DNA of 64,000 bases, taken from Pseudomonas nabeulensis (GTDB taxonomy: Bacteria > Pseudomonadota > Gammaproteobacteria > Pseudomonadales > Pseudomonadaceae). The translations under genes were made by a program, and so were the position numbers. The stretch is taken from the NCBI RefSeq assembly GCF_004682045.1, contig NZ_QUZT01000003.1, positions 124,001-188,000 on the forward strand, in the 5' to 3' direction. Below the pieces are notes generated by a model, which had not been told where the DNA came from, did not search any database, and worked only from the letters and a program-made list of their open reading frames with translations. Within the stretch, counting starts at the first letter, position 1; every line of letters begins with the position of its first letter. This document shows, piece after piece, positions 18,024 through 26,015 of the stretch.

Positions 18024-18674
18024 ATGAATAACCTTGAGCGAAGCCCGCTGCACTCCGTGCATGGCGATGCGGCACTGACGTCCTTCGGCGGCAAGCCATT
18101 CGTGGACGCCTACGCCAACGAAAACCGCGCCTGCGGGCTGGTGGACCTGGCCAACCTGCACCGCGTGGGTTTTCGCGGCGCCCAGGCGGCCGAGTTCCTG
18201 AGCGGCAAAGGCTTCAACTTGCCGCAAGTGCCTAACACCGCCGTGCGCCAGCCCGGCGGTGAATGGATCGCACGGTTGTCGATGAACGAGTACTTCCTGC
18301 TGGGTGCGCTCAATGACGGCGGCGAGCGCCTGGCGCAACTGGAGACGGGCTGGACCCTCAGCCAGCAAGCCAACTATTGCCTGCCACGCCAGGACAGCCA
18401 CACCTGCCTGGCACTGTTCGGTGCGCGCATCAGCGAAGTCATGGCCAAGCTCTGCGGCGTCGATTTAAGCGCCTCGGCGTTTGCGCCGGGCAGCGTGGCG
18501 CAGACCTCGGTGGCGCGGGTCAATGGCATCGTCGTCAACACCGGCACGGATGACGGCCCGTGTTTCCACCTGCTGTTCGACCGGGCTTCAGCGCATTACC
18601 TCTGGCATGTGCTGATCGATGCCCTGCAAGAGTTCGACGGCGCCCCGGCAGGCGTCACGGCCCTGCCGAGATAG
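18024..18674 (+). CDS. soxG: Sarcosine oxidase-like gamma subunit SoxG
   Basis: 216 residues. The pattern is that of SoxG, a small GcvT-like fold (RACGLVDLANLHRVGFRGAQAAEFL, then LPRQDSHTCLALFGARISEVMAKLCGVDL). It stabilises the complex. An AGGAG at 18011-18015 lies eight bases before the ATG at 18024; the GTG at 18018 is too close to it. It ends the purU-folD-soxBDAG run, and a REPIN that may stop transcription follows 20 bases later. Confidence 0.85.
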   Translation: MNNLERSPLHSVHGDAALTSFGGKPFVDAYANENRACGLVDLANLHRVGFRGAQAAEFLSGKGFNLPQVPNTAVRQPGGEWIARLSMNEYFLLGALNDGGERLAQLETGWTLSQQANYCLPRQDSHTCLALFGARISEVMAKLCGVDLSASAFAPGSVAQTSVARVNGIVVNTGTDDGPCFHLLFDRASAHYLWHVLIDALQEFDGAPAGVTALPR

Positions 18675-18693
18675 CCCTGCCTATGCAGTGTCC

Positions 18694-18804
18694 AAATGTG
18701 GGAGGGGCGGTGCGACGATTCGACTTGCCCCCGATAGCGGTGTATCAGTCAGCACATCTTTAGCTGACAGACCGCAATCGGGGGCAAGCCCCCTCCCACA
18801 TTTT
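18694..18804. repeat. REPIN-type inverted repeat, copy 1
   Basis: Two REP arms in opposite orientation (TGTGGGAGGGG... and ...CCCCTCCCACA) flank inner GCCCCCGAT / ATCGGGGGC pairs and a short centre. The left arm carries the variant CGGTGCGACGATTCGAC that recurs at 37080 and 50554. It sits between soxG and the IclR gene. Confidence 0.92.
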
Positions 18805-18886
18805 TTGATTTGTGTCGGGCCGGACACTGGTATCTTGTCTGGCATTTCACGGCCAGTAATCCCCATTTTGTAGACGAGAGATACAC

Positions 18887-19681
18887 ATGAGCGAGCAGGA
18901 CCCCTCAGCCAAAGACTTGGACTACATCGTTCCAGCCCTTCAACGCGGCCTGCGCATCCTGGAGCTGTTCAACTCCGACCAGCGCAACCTGAACATGAAC
19001 GAACTGGCCGAACTCATGGGCGGCAGCGTGTCTTCCATCTACCGCATCGTGCAAACCCTGGCGGCGATGGGCTACCTGCAAAAAGTCGGCAAGAACGGCT
19101 ATGAACTCGGCCCCCAGCTTATCTCTCGCGGGTTCACTTACCTGGCCAGCCGCGACATCGTCGACGTGGCCCTGCCGCACCTCAACACCCTGCGTGATCG
19201 CACCTCGCTGTCATGCCACCTGAGCATCCGCGAACAGCACCACACCCTCTACATCTACCGTTCGTTTGCCCAGCAACGGCTGTCGGTGAACATTCCCATC
19301 GGCACGCGCATTCCGTGCCATTGCAACGCCATGGGCAAGATGTTGCTCAGTTCCATGAGCGAAGCGGAGCTGGAATCGCTGTACCAGCACGTGCGTCTCG
19401 ACGACCACATGACCTCCGGCCCCCGGAACTTGCCGGATCTCAAGCTGGCCATCAGTGAGGCGCGTGAACAGGGCTGGGTGCTTAGCCGCTCGGACTATGC
19501 CACGGCCATTGCCACCGCGATCCGCGACCATGAAGGCAATGTGGTTGCCGCGATCAACGTGTCCGGCCCGGACGCGATGATGGCCGCCGAGGGCGTGCTG
19601 GAACGTACCCGCGACATGCTGCTGGAATGCGCCCGGCAGATCTCCGCCGAAGCCGGTTATCGGCCTGCCGCACTGACGTAA
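18887..19681 (+). CDS. IclR-family transcriptional regulator
   Basis: 264 residues. An N-terminal winged helix-turn-helix (LRILELFNSDQRNLNMNELA, then SVSSIYRIVQTLAAMGYL) is followed by an IclR effector-binding domain from about residue 90 (NIPIGTRIPCHCNAMGKMLLS, and SDYATAIATAIRDHEG). It lies between the sox operon and the leftward catabolic operon, so it could control either. The ATG at 18887 has GAGAGA a few bases upstream. The effector is unknown. Confidence 0.92.
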   Translation: MSEQDPSAKDLDYIVPALQRGLRILELFNSDQRNLNMNELAELMGGSVSSIYRIVQTLAAMGYLQKVGKNGYELGPQLISRGFTYLASRDIVDVALPHLNTLRDRTSLSCHLSIREQHHTLYIYRSFAQQRLSVNIPIGTRIPCHCNAMGKMLLSSMSEAELESLYQHVRLDDHMTSGPRNLPDLKLAISEAREQGWVLSRSDYATAIATAIRDHEGNVVAAINVSGPDAMMAAEGVLERTRDMLLECARQISAEAGYRPAALT

Positions 19682-19700
19682 AAAGCACCAGGCTACTTGC

Positions 19701-19837
19701 TTGTAGTGAGCGGGCTTGCCCCGCGCTGGGTGGCGAAGCCGCCCCAAAACCATCCACCTCGGTCTATCTGAAACACCGCGGTGCCTGGGGTTAGGGCGGC
19801 TTCGCCCCCCAGCGCGGGGCAAGCCCGCTCACTACAG
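19701..19837. repeat. Long inverted repeat of a second type (about 137 bases)
   Basis: The left arm runs TTGTAGTGAGCGGGCTTGCC and on through GCGCTGGG and GGCGAAGCCGCC. The right arm is the near-perfect reverse complement (GGGCGGCTTCGCC, CCAGCGCGGGGC, ending GCTCACTACAG). It fills the space between the convergent IclR and OprD genes and could terminate both. Its arms share only the CTTGCCCC core with the other REPINs, so it is a separate REP class. Confidence 0.85.
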
Positions 19838-19847
19838 ACGTTCGCGG

Positions 19848-21092
19848 TTACCAGTTCAACGGGTATTCGGTGATCAAGCGCACCTCATCCAGGCTGCCAT
19901 TGAACGAGTTTCGATAGGTCGCCTGGCGCATGCGAAAGCTCAGGTTCTTCGCCGGACCGGACTGCACCACGTAGCTCATCTCCACATCCCGTTCCCACTC
20001 GCGGTCGTCTTGCCCGGCGCTGGCGCTGAAGTTGCTGCCGCGCACGTAACGCGTCATGAAGTTCAAGCCGGGGACGCCGATGCTGGCGAAGTTGAAGTCA
20101 TAACGCGCCTGCCACGAGCGTTCGTTCTCGCGGGTGAATTCGGCGTACTGGATGTAGTTGGACAGGTAATCGGTGTTAGTGCCGTCCACATACAGTTGGA
20201 AAGCGCCGCGCCCGTGGATCTGCTGGTTCGCCAGGGAAAAGGTGCTGCCGGCGTAGCGATACGCGCCCTTGATGCTGAACGATTGGTTGTCCAGGTCGCC
20301 GGCTTTCTCTTCGCCCTGGCTTTTCAGGTCGTAGGCGCGCAGGTCCAGGGACACGGTTTGCAGGCTGTCCAGCGGCTTGACCCAGGCCAGTGCGGCGTAG
20401 CGTTTTTTCCAGTAATCCTTCACCGACGAGCCGTACAGCGAGGCCGTCAGGGTCGGGGTCAGCTTATAGCTGCCGCCCAGGATATCCGCCCCGGTCAAGG
20501 CTGAGCCGGCGCGAGCGGAGTACGCCTGCAACGTCATGGAGGTGAAGTGCCCGGCCTCCACGGTGAGGTCCTTGATCTCATTGCTGGTGACGAAAAAGCC
20601 TTCGACGGTCTCTGGCAACAGGCGCGAATCGGCCGTCGCGAACACCGGCGTGGCCACCGACTGCCCGCCGTACTTGAGCACGGTCTTGGAGATTTTGACC
20701 TTCACCGCGCCCGTGGCTTTGGCGTAGTCATTTTCCGCATGGTCCACCCCCGGCACATGGTTGCCACTGCTGGGCAACAGGCCGCTGTTGATGCGGTCCG
20801 AACTGCTGTCGAGTTTCAGGCCGTACATGCCGAGCAAATCGATGCCGAAACCCACGGTGCCTTCGGTGAAGCCCGAATTGAACGTACCGATCAGGCCTTG
20901 CGCCCATTCCTGTCGATAACTTTGTGCGGTGCTGGCGTTATTGCGAAAGTCGCGGTTGAAAAAGAAGTTGCGGTTTAACAGTTGGGTCTTACTGTCTTTG
21001 AAGAAGGCTGAATCGCTCAGTTCATCGCCCACGGCAAACGGTGTTATCGCCAGCATCAACAAGCCGGCGCCCCATACGTGCATACGTTCCAT
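19848..21092 (-). CDS. OprD-family outer-membrane porin
   Basis: 414 residues. A signal peptide (LLMLAITPFAVG) precedes an OprD barrel: SAFFKDSKTQLLNRNFFFNRDF near the N-terminus, then WAQGLIGTFNSGFTEGTVGFGIDLLG, and a C-terminal LITEYPLNW. OprD proteins pass amino acids, small carboxylates or related compounds across the outer membrane. It is the last gene of the leftward catabolic operon, so it is probably the outer-membrane entry for the same compound. GGAGA lies six bases before the ATG. A perfect 19-base palindrome lies 17 bases upstream of the start. Confidence 0.93.
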   Translation of the reverse strand: MERMHVWGAGLLMLAITPFAVGDELSDSAFFKDSKTQLLNRNFFFNRDFRNNASTAQSYRQEWAQGLIGTFNSGFTEGTVGFGIDLLGMYGLKLDSSSDRINSGLLPSSGNHVPGVDHAENDYAKATGAVKVKISKTVLKYGGQSVATPVFATADSRLLPETVEGFFVTSNEIKDLTVEAGHFTSMTLQAYSARAGSALTGADILGGSYKLTPTLTASLYGSSVKDYWKKRYAALAWVKPLDSLQTVSLDLRAYDLKSQGEEKAGDLDNQSFSIKGAYRYAGSTFSLANQQIHGRGAFQLYVDGTNTDYLSNYIQYAEFTRENERSWQARYDFNFASIGVPGLNFMTRYVRGSNFSASAGQDDREWERDVEMSYVVQSGPAKNLSFRMRQATYRNSFNGSLDEVRLITEYPLNW

Positions 21093-21109
21093 AACGTCTC
21101 CAAAGTAAT

Positions 21110-21128
21110 ATTTATGGCAGCCATAAAT
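21110..21128. promoter_or_regulatory. Perfect 19-base palindrome in front of the porin gene
   Basis: ATTTATGGC-A-GCCATAAAT: two nine-base arms around one central base. It lies between the TetR stop and the OprD start. Size and symmetry fit a TetR-family operator, most simply for the regulator encoded next door. Confidence 0.75.
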
Positions 21129-21170
21129 GTGTGTGCATCTTTATTGTTGTTATTCGTGGACGTACCGGAA

Positions 21171-21767
21171 TCAGTCCAGAATTTCTGCTACGGCGGCATT
21201 GGCCATTGCGGCAAATACCTTTACTGCTCGTTCTACGGAAAGTGCCTGTTCGGGCAGGTATAGAAACCCGTCGAGCGTGGTCAGTACACTTTGCGTCATT
21301 ACCTGTATCGCCGAGGCGGGCGCCTGCAGCGTGCGTAGCTGGGTGCCCAGGGCCTGATTGAGTAATACCGCCAGTTCCTGGCGCAGGTGTTCAATACAAC
21401 GTTGTTGTTCGGCGGAGAGACTGTGGCGCTCACGAATGCCCAGCAATAAGTGTCGGCGCTCCCGACACGCATGGCTGATGGCGCCGCGCACAAATCCATC
21501 CAGTAAAGAAGCGTTGCGTTGGGCCGCGCGCTTTAATTCTCGTCGTATCGAATAATTAAGCGCCTGTTGTGTGCTCTCGATGATTTCAAATAACAGTTCC
21601 TGCTTGCTTTCAATATGCACATAGAGTGAACCGGCGCTTAAGCCAAGCTCACTGGCAAGTTTGCGCAAACTGACGGCGTGATAACCATGTTGATAAAACA
21701 ACTTCAAGGCGGCTTCGCGAACTTCCGTACTTCGGTCCACCTCTACGCATTTAACCTGGCGCTGCAC
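21171..21767 (-). CDS. TetR-family transcriptional regulator
   Basis: 198 residues. The N-terminal helix-turn-helix is clear (REAALKLFYQHGYHAVSLRKLA, then LGLSAGSLYVHIESKQELLFEI), followed by an all-alpha ligand-binding region (LLDGFVRGAISHACRERRHLLL). The start is GTG at 21767; another GTG at 21740 is possible. It lies in the same direction between the LDH2-type dehydrogenase and the porin, and a 19-base palindrome between it and the porin is the likely binding site. It may sense an acyl- or carboxylate-like intermediate of the operon. Confidence 0.9.
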   Translation of the reverse strand: MQRQVKCVEVDRSTEVREAALKLFYQHGYHAVSLRKLASELGLSAGSLYVHIESKQELLFEIIESTQQALNYSIRRELKRAAQRNASLLDGFVRGAISHACRERRHLLLGIRERHSLSAEQQRCIEHLRQELAVLLNQALGTQLRTLQAPASAIQVMTQSVLTTLDGFLYLPEQALSVERAVKVFAAMANAAVAEILD

Positions 21768-21794
21768 AATAGCTTCCCGACCGGAGTCCGGCTG

Positions 21795-22895
21795 TTAAAC
21801 GAAAGAGGGCAACCCGACGCCCACTTGCTGGGCCGCATCGAGGATTGATTGCCAGGTTTCCCGGTCTACCGGAATCCCGTCTAAGGCACGTTGTTGCGCC
21901 ACGCTTTGCTCCAGTTCACCCGGCACCAACACCGGCCCCATGCCTGCGCGTGGTGGCGATGCCTTCACGTAGGCGGCACCGGCTTCGACTTCGCTGCACC
22001 AGTTCTCCATGCCGCCCAGGCGTTGCGGGTCGATGATGATCGACAGCATGTTGTTGATGTAGACGTCCTGCTCCATATGGCCTTCATGCAAGGTGCCCGC
22101 ACCGCTCAACGCACCGGCCAGCATGTCGCACATAAAGCCCAGGCCCGCGCCCTTGTGCTCGCCGAACGGCAACAACGCGCCCAGTGGCGAGCGGTACACC
22201 ACCGACGGGTCCACGCTCGGTTGCCCGGAGGCATCCAGCAGATACCCCTCCGGCGCCTGCACGCCACGGTTCATGGCGATACGCATCTTGCCCTGGGCCA
22301 CGCGGCTGGTAGCGAAGTCGAGGATCATCGGCGGTTTGTCCGCACGCGGCACGCCAATGGCAAACGGGTTGGTGTTGAGGCGCGCATCACTGCCCGCATA
22401 CGGCGCTACCGTGGGCACGGCGTGCAGCACATTGACGAAGTGGATCGACACCAGCCCCGCCTCGGCGCACATCTCGGCCCAATGCCCGATGCGCGCCAGG
22501 TGATGGCTGTTGCGCAGCGCGAGGATCACCGAGCCCTGCTGGCGGGCTCGCTCGATCCCGATCTGCATCGCCTCATGCCCCAACGCTTGGCCAAATCCCC
22601 GGCTGGCGTCCAGCGTGAGCAGGGAGCCGGCATCCATCACCTGGCTCACACGCTGGTCGAGGTTGATCTTGCCTTCGCGCACCATGCGCACGTACAGCTT
22701 GATCAGGCTGACGCCATGGGAGTCGTGGCCCAGCAGGTTAGCCAGCACCAAGTGTTCGGCGATCAGCCCGGCTTCACGCTCGCCGCAGCCGGCCGCGCTG
22801 AAGATCTCGCGCACATAACCTTGCAGATCCTCGCGAGACACGCGCACGTCGTCCGCGCTGCCGCGAGGGTCCAGCGCCATTTTCTGATTGTTCAC
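21795..22895 (-). CDS. LDH2/MDH2-family NAD(P)-dependent dehydrogenase
   Basis: About 366 residues. The fold is that of malate/L-lactate/ureidoglycolate dehydrogenases and of the pyrroline-2-carboxylate reductases: LLGHDSHGVSLIKLYVRMV near the N-terminus, the catalytic His region LRNSHHLARIGHWAE, VAPYAGSDARLNTNPFAIGVP, and LLPFGEHKGAGLGFMCDML. The substrate cannot be read from sequence: it could reduce a 2-oxo acid such as glyoxylate, or a cyclic imine. I place the start at the GTG at 22895, eight bases after GGAG; a GTG at 22904 and an ATG at 22880 are alternatives. Part of the leftward operon. Confidence 0.85.
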   Translation of the reverse strand: MNNQKMALDPRGSADDVRVSREDLQGYVREIFSAAGCGEREAGLIAEHLVLANLLGHDSHGVSLIKLYVRMVREGKINLDQRVSQVMDAGSLLTLDASRGFGQALGHEAMQIGIERARQQGSVILALRNSHHLARIGHWAEMCAEAGLVSIHFVNVLHAVPTVAPYAGSDARLNTNPFAIGVPRADKPPMILDFATSRVAQGKMRIAMNRGVQAPEGYLLDASGQPSVDPSVVYRSPLGALLPFGEHKGAGLGFMCDMLAGALSGAGTLHEGHMEQDVYINNMLSIIIDPQRLGGMENWCSEVEAGAAYVKASPPRAGMGPVLVPGELEQSVAQQRALDGIPVDRETWQSILDAAQQVGVGLPSFV

Positions 22896-22949
22896 AGCAG
22901 TCACTCCAAGGGAGGCGACCCCGGCGTCGTGCCGGGGCCGTCGTTGGCG

Positions 22950-24548
22950 TTACCAGGTACGCGAAGGCGCGTAGGTTTCCTTGACCACGCGGGCGGAGGT
23001 CCAGCGCAGGATGTTCATCCATGAACCGGCCTTGTCGTTGGTGCCGCTGCGACGCCCGCCACCGAACGGGTGCTGGCCGACCATGGCGCCGGTGGTCTTG
23101 TCGTTGAGGTACAGGTTGCCCACCGCGTTGACCAATATGTTCTGTGCCTGCAGCAGGGCGAAGCGGTCGGTGCTGAAGATCGAGCCGGTGAGGGCGTATT
23201 CGGTGCTGCTGTCGATCAGCGCCAGGGTGTCGTCCCAGGCCTTTTCTTCGTAGACGTACACCGCCAGGATCGGGCCGAACAGCTCGTCACGCATCAGCGG
23301 ATGCAGCGGGTTGCTCACCTCGTACACGGTCGGTTGGATGAACCAGCCCGGCTCGCTCCAGTACTCGCCACCGGCCACCAGCGTGGTTTCGGCATCGTTC
23401 CTGGCGGCGTCGATGCGCCCGCTCAGGCGCTGGAACGAGGCCTTGTCGATCACCGCGCCGTTGTAGGTGTCACGCTCGGCCACGTCGCCGATCTTCAAGC
23501 TCGCCACCAGTTGCTGCACCCGTGCTTTCACGTCGGGCCAGAGGTTTTTCGGGATGTAGGCGCGGGAGGCTGCGCTGCACTTTTGCCCCGAATAACCGAA
23601 CGCACCTTTGACCAGCGCAATCGCCACTTCATCCGGGTTCGCCGAGGCGTGGGCCAGGACGAAGTCTTTGCCGCCGGTCTCGCCGATCAGGCGCGGGAAC
23701 GTGCGGTATTTGTCGATGCGCGCACCGGCTTGCTGCCACAGCGAGCGGAACACCTCGGACGAACCGGTGAAGTGCAGGCCGGCAAAGTGCGGCGAATTGA
23801 ACGCCACTTCGGTCACCGCCGCCGGGTCACCCGGTACAAAGTTGATCACCCCGGCTGGCATGCCGGCTTCCACCAGGGCCTCGTAAAAGATGTAGTTGGC
23901 CAGCGCCGATTTGTTCGACGGTTTCCACAGCGCCACGTTGCCCATCACGGCGGGTGCGCAGGCCAGGTTGGCGCCGATGGCGGTGAAGTTGAACGGTGAT
24001 ACTGCATAGACGAAACCTTCCAGCGGACGCCAGTCGGCGCGGTTCTGCGCGTCGCGCACCGAGGTCGGTTGTTCGTTGTAGATCTTCTGCGCAAACAGGG
24101 TGTTGAAACGCAGGAAGTCGATCAGCTCGCAGGCGCTGTCGGGTTCGGCTTCGGCAATGGTCTTGCTCTGGCCGAGCATGGTGGCGGCGTTGATGCGATG
24201 GCGCATGCGCCCGGCGACGATGGCGGCGGCGCGGTGCATGATCGCCGCACGGTCGGCAAACGGCACGGCGGCCCACTGTTTGGCCACGGCCATGGAACTG
24301 TCGATGGCTTGCTGCGCATGCTCGGCGGTCGGGCGGTGCAGGCGGGCCAACAGGCGTGACTGGTCATGGGGCGCGCGGATTTCTTCGATGTCGCCGGTGT
24401 AGATTTTTTCGCCGCCGATCACCGCGGGGATGTCGATGACTTCCTGGTTGCCCAGGTGCTTTTGCAGCTCGGCCCACTCGGGGGAATCGGCCAGGTAGGC
24501 CAATTCAGGTTCGTTGTCGGGACGTGGAAAATGTGGCGTAGCGTTCAT
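22950..24548 (-). CDS. ALDH4-type pyrroline-5-carboxylate dehydrogenase-like enzyme
   Basis: 532 residues. It has the active-site Cys in FGYSGQKCSAASRAY and the general-base Glu in LIGETGGKDF. The sequence follows the mitochondrial ALDH4A1 pattern rather than the PutA pattern: FPRLIGETGGKDF, SLWQQAGARIDKYRTFP, FGGGRRSGTNDKAG, and the tail ILRWTSARVVKETYAP. ALDH4 enzymes oxidise glutamate semialdehyde and its 4-hydroxy form. No proline dehydrogenase is encoded nearby, so the aldehyde is made elsewhere or is a different semialdehyde. It is co-directional with an ABC importer, a DapA-family lyase and two dehydrogenases. Confidence 0.88.
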   Translation of the reverse strand: MNATPHFPRPDNEPELAYLADSPEWAELQKHLGNQEVIDIPAVIGGEKIYTGDIEEIRAPHDQSRLLARLHRPTAEHAQQAIDSSMAVAKQWAAVPFADRAAIMHRAAAIVAGRMRHRINAATMLGQSKTIAEAEPDSACELIDFLRFNTLFAQKIYNEQPTSVRDAQNRADWRPLEGFVYAVSPFNFTAIGANLACAPAVMGNVALWKPSNKSALANYIFYEALVEAGMPAGVINFVPGDPAAVTEVAFNSPHFAGLHFTGSSEVFRSLWQQAGARIDKYRTFPRLIGETGGKDFVLAHASANPDEVAIALVKGAFGYSGQKCSAASRAYIPKNLWPDVKARVQQLVASLKIGDVAERDTYNGAVIDKASFQRLSGRIDAARNDAETTLVAGGEYWSEPGWFIQPTVYEVSNPLHPLMRDELFGPILAVYVYEEKAWDDTLALIDSSTEYALTGSIFSTDRFALLQAQNILVNAVGNLYLNDKTTGAMVGQHPFGGGRRSGTNDKAGSWMNILRWTSARVVKETYAPSRTW

Positions 24549-24563
24549 GTGGGGGCTCCTGAT

Positions 24564-26006
24564 TTAAAGGGAAGGATTCGTGCCGGGCAACACGCGGCCC
24601 GGGTTGAAACGATTGGCGGGATCGAGCAGCGCCTTGATGCCTTGCATCAGCTGCAACTCGGCCTGTGGCTTGTAGAGGCCCATCTCGTCGACATGCAGCG
24701 AACCAATGCCATGCTCGGCGCTGAAGGTGCCGTCGAGGGCCGCCGCGATGTCGTACAGGCGGCAACTGAGGGCGTGCTGGAAGGCTTTCTTGTCGGCGAC
24801 GTCGGCCCACACGGCGTGGGGGAACATGGCGATGTAATGCAGGTTGCCGTCGCCCATATGCCCGACGATCACCGGGCGCGCCTCGGGGTAATGCTCGGCC
24901 AGTGCTGCGCCGGCCTGGTCGACGAAATCCGGGATGCGGTAGATCGGCACGGCGATGTCGTGGGTGATGCCCATGCCTTCATGCACATTCGATTCGGTGA
25001 CGCTGTGGCGCAGCAGCCAGAGGTCCTGGCGCTGTTGTTCGCTGGAGGCGATCACCGCGTCTTCGATCACGCCGGCCTCGATGGACGGCTCCAGGCAGTC
25101 CGACAGCGCATCCACCAGTTGATCGCTGGTGCCGGTGGCGGCTGACAGCTCGATCAGCACCACGCATTGCGGGTCGGTGGTCAGCGGGCGTTTCACCGTC
25201 GGCGCATGTTTGAGCACGATTTCGTATTCACTGCCGGAGATGAATTCCAGGGCAATCAACGAACCGGGAAACGCCTGCTGCAACGTCAGGCCTTGGGCGA
25301 CGGCCGCGTGGATATCCGGCACGGCCAGCATCGCTGTGACCATCGCCTTGGGCTGCGGGTACAGCTTGAGCGTGGCGCCGGTGACGATGCCCAGTGTGCC
25401 TTCGGAACCGATGAACAGGTGCTTGAGGTCGTACCCGCTGTTGTTCTTGCGCAGGGTGCGCAGGCCATTCCAGATCGTGCCATCGGGCAGCACCACCTCC
25501 AGGCCGAGGATCAGGTCGCGGGTGTTGCCGTAGCGGATCACATTGACCCCGCCCGCGTTGGTGGCGATGCAGCCGCCAATCTGGCACGAGCCTTCGGCGC
25601 CGAAACTCAACGGGAACAGTTTGTCTTCGGCTGCGGCGGCGTCGTGGAGGTTGGCCAGGATGCAACCGGCTTCGACGGTCATCGAATTGTCGGCCGCATT
25701 GACGCTGACGATGGTGTTCATGCGCGCCAGGTTCAGCACCACGTTGCGCCCGTCTTCGGTCGGCACCGAGCCGCCGCACACGCTGGTATTGCCGCCCTGG
25801 GGGAAGATCCGCAGGTCGTGTTCGGCGCAAAAACGCACCACCGCGGACACGTGCTGCGTCGAGGTCGGGAACACCACGCACAATGCTTGGCCGTGGTGAC
25901 GCTTGCGCCAGTCCACCAGGTGCGCCTGCTTGTCGAATTCGGCCTGGACCACGCCCGAGGCACCGACGATGGCTTGCAGGCCCTGGATGATGAGTTGCTC
26001 GTTCAT
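24564..26006 (-). CDS. FAD-linked 2-hydroxyacid dehydrogenase (GlcD/D2HGDH-like)
   Basis: 480 residues of the vanillyl-alcohol-oxidase/GlcD family. The PP-loop region IFPQGGNTSVCGGSVP and GGCIATNAGGVNVIRYGNTRD bind FAD, and the C-terminal metal-site motifs GHMGDGNLHY and FSAEHGIG are intact. Relatives oxidise D-lactate, glycolate or D-2-hydroxyglutarate and pass electrons to a quinone or electron-transfer protein. In this operon it probably handles a 2-hydroxyacid made from the imported compound. It lies 9 bases from the ATPase gene and 15 bases from the ALDH gene. Confidence 0.88.
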   Translation of the reverse strand: MNEQLIIQGLQAIVGASGVVQAEFDKQAHLVDWRKRHHGQALCVVFPTSTQHVSAVVRFCAEHDLRIFPQGGNTSVCGGSVPTEDGRNVVLNLARMNTIVSVNAADNSMTVEAGCILANLHDAAAAEDKLFPLSFGAEGSCQIGGCIATNAGGVNVIRYGNTRDLILGLEVVLPDGTIWNGLRTLRKNNSGYDLKHLFIGSEGTLGIVTGATLKLYPQPKAMVTAMLAVPDIHAAVAQGLTLQQAFPGSLIALEFISGSEYEIVLKHAPTVKRPLTTDPQCVVLIELSAATGTSDQLVDALSDCLEPSIEAGVIEDAVIASSEQQRQDLWLLRHSVTESNVHEGMGITHDIAVPIYRIPDFVDQAGAALAEHYPEARPVIVGHMGDGNLHYIAMFPHAVWADVADKKAFQHALSCRLYDIAAALDGTFSAEHGIGSLHVDEMGLYKPQAELQLMQGIKALLDPANRFNPGRVLPGTNPSL

Positions 26007-26015
26007 GGGACCCCC

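Noticed and set aside
15016..18099. A 1027-codon open frame on the minus strand across soxA
   Set aside because: It is a shadow of soxA. The protein is rich in Arg, His and Gly with no domain, and soxA on the plus strand has full family motifs. High GC content keeps antisense frames open.
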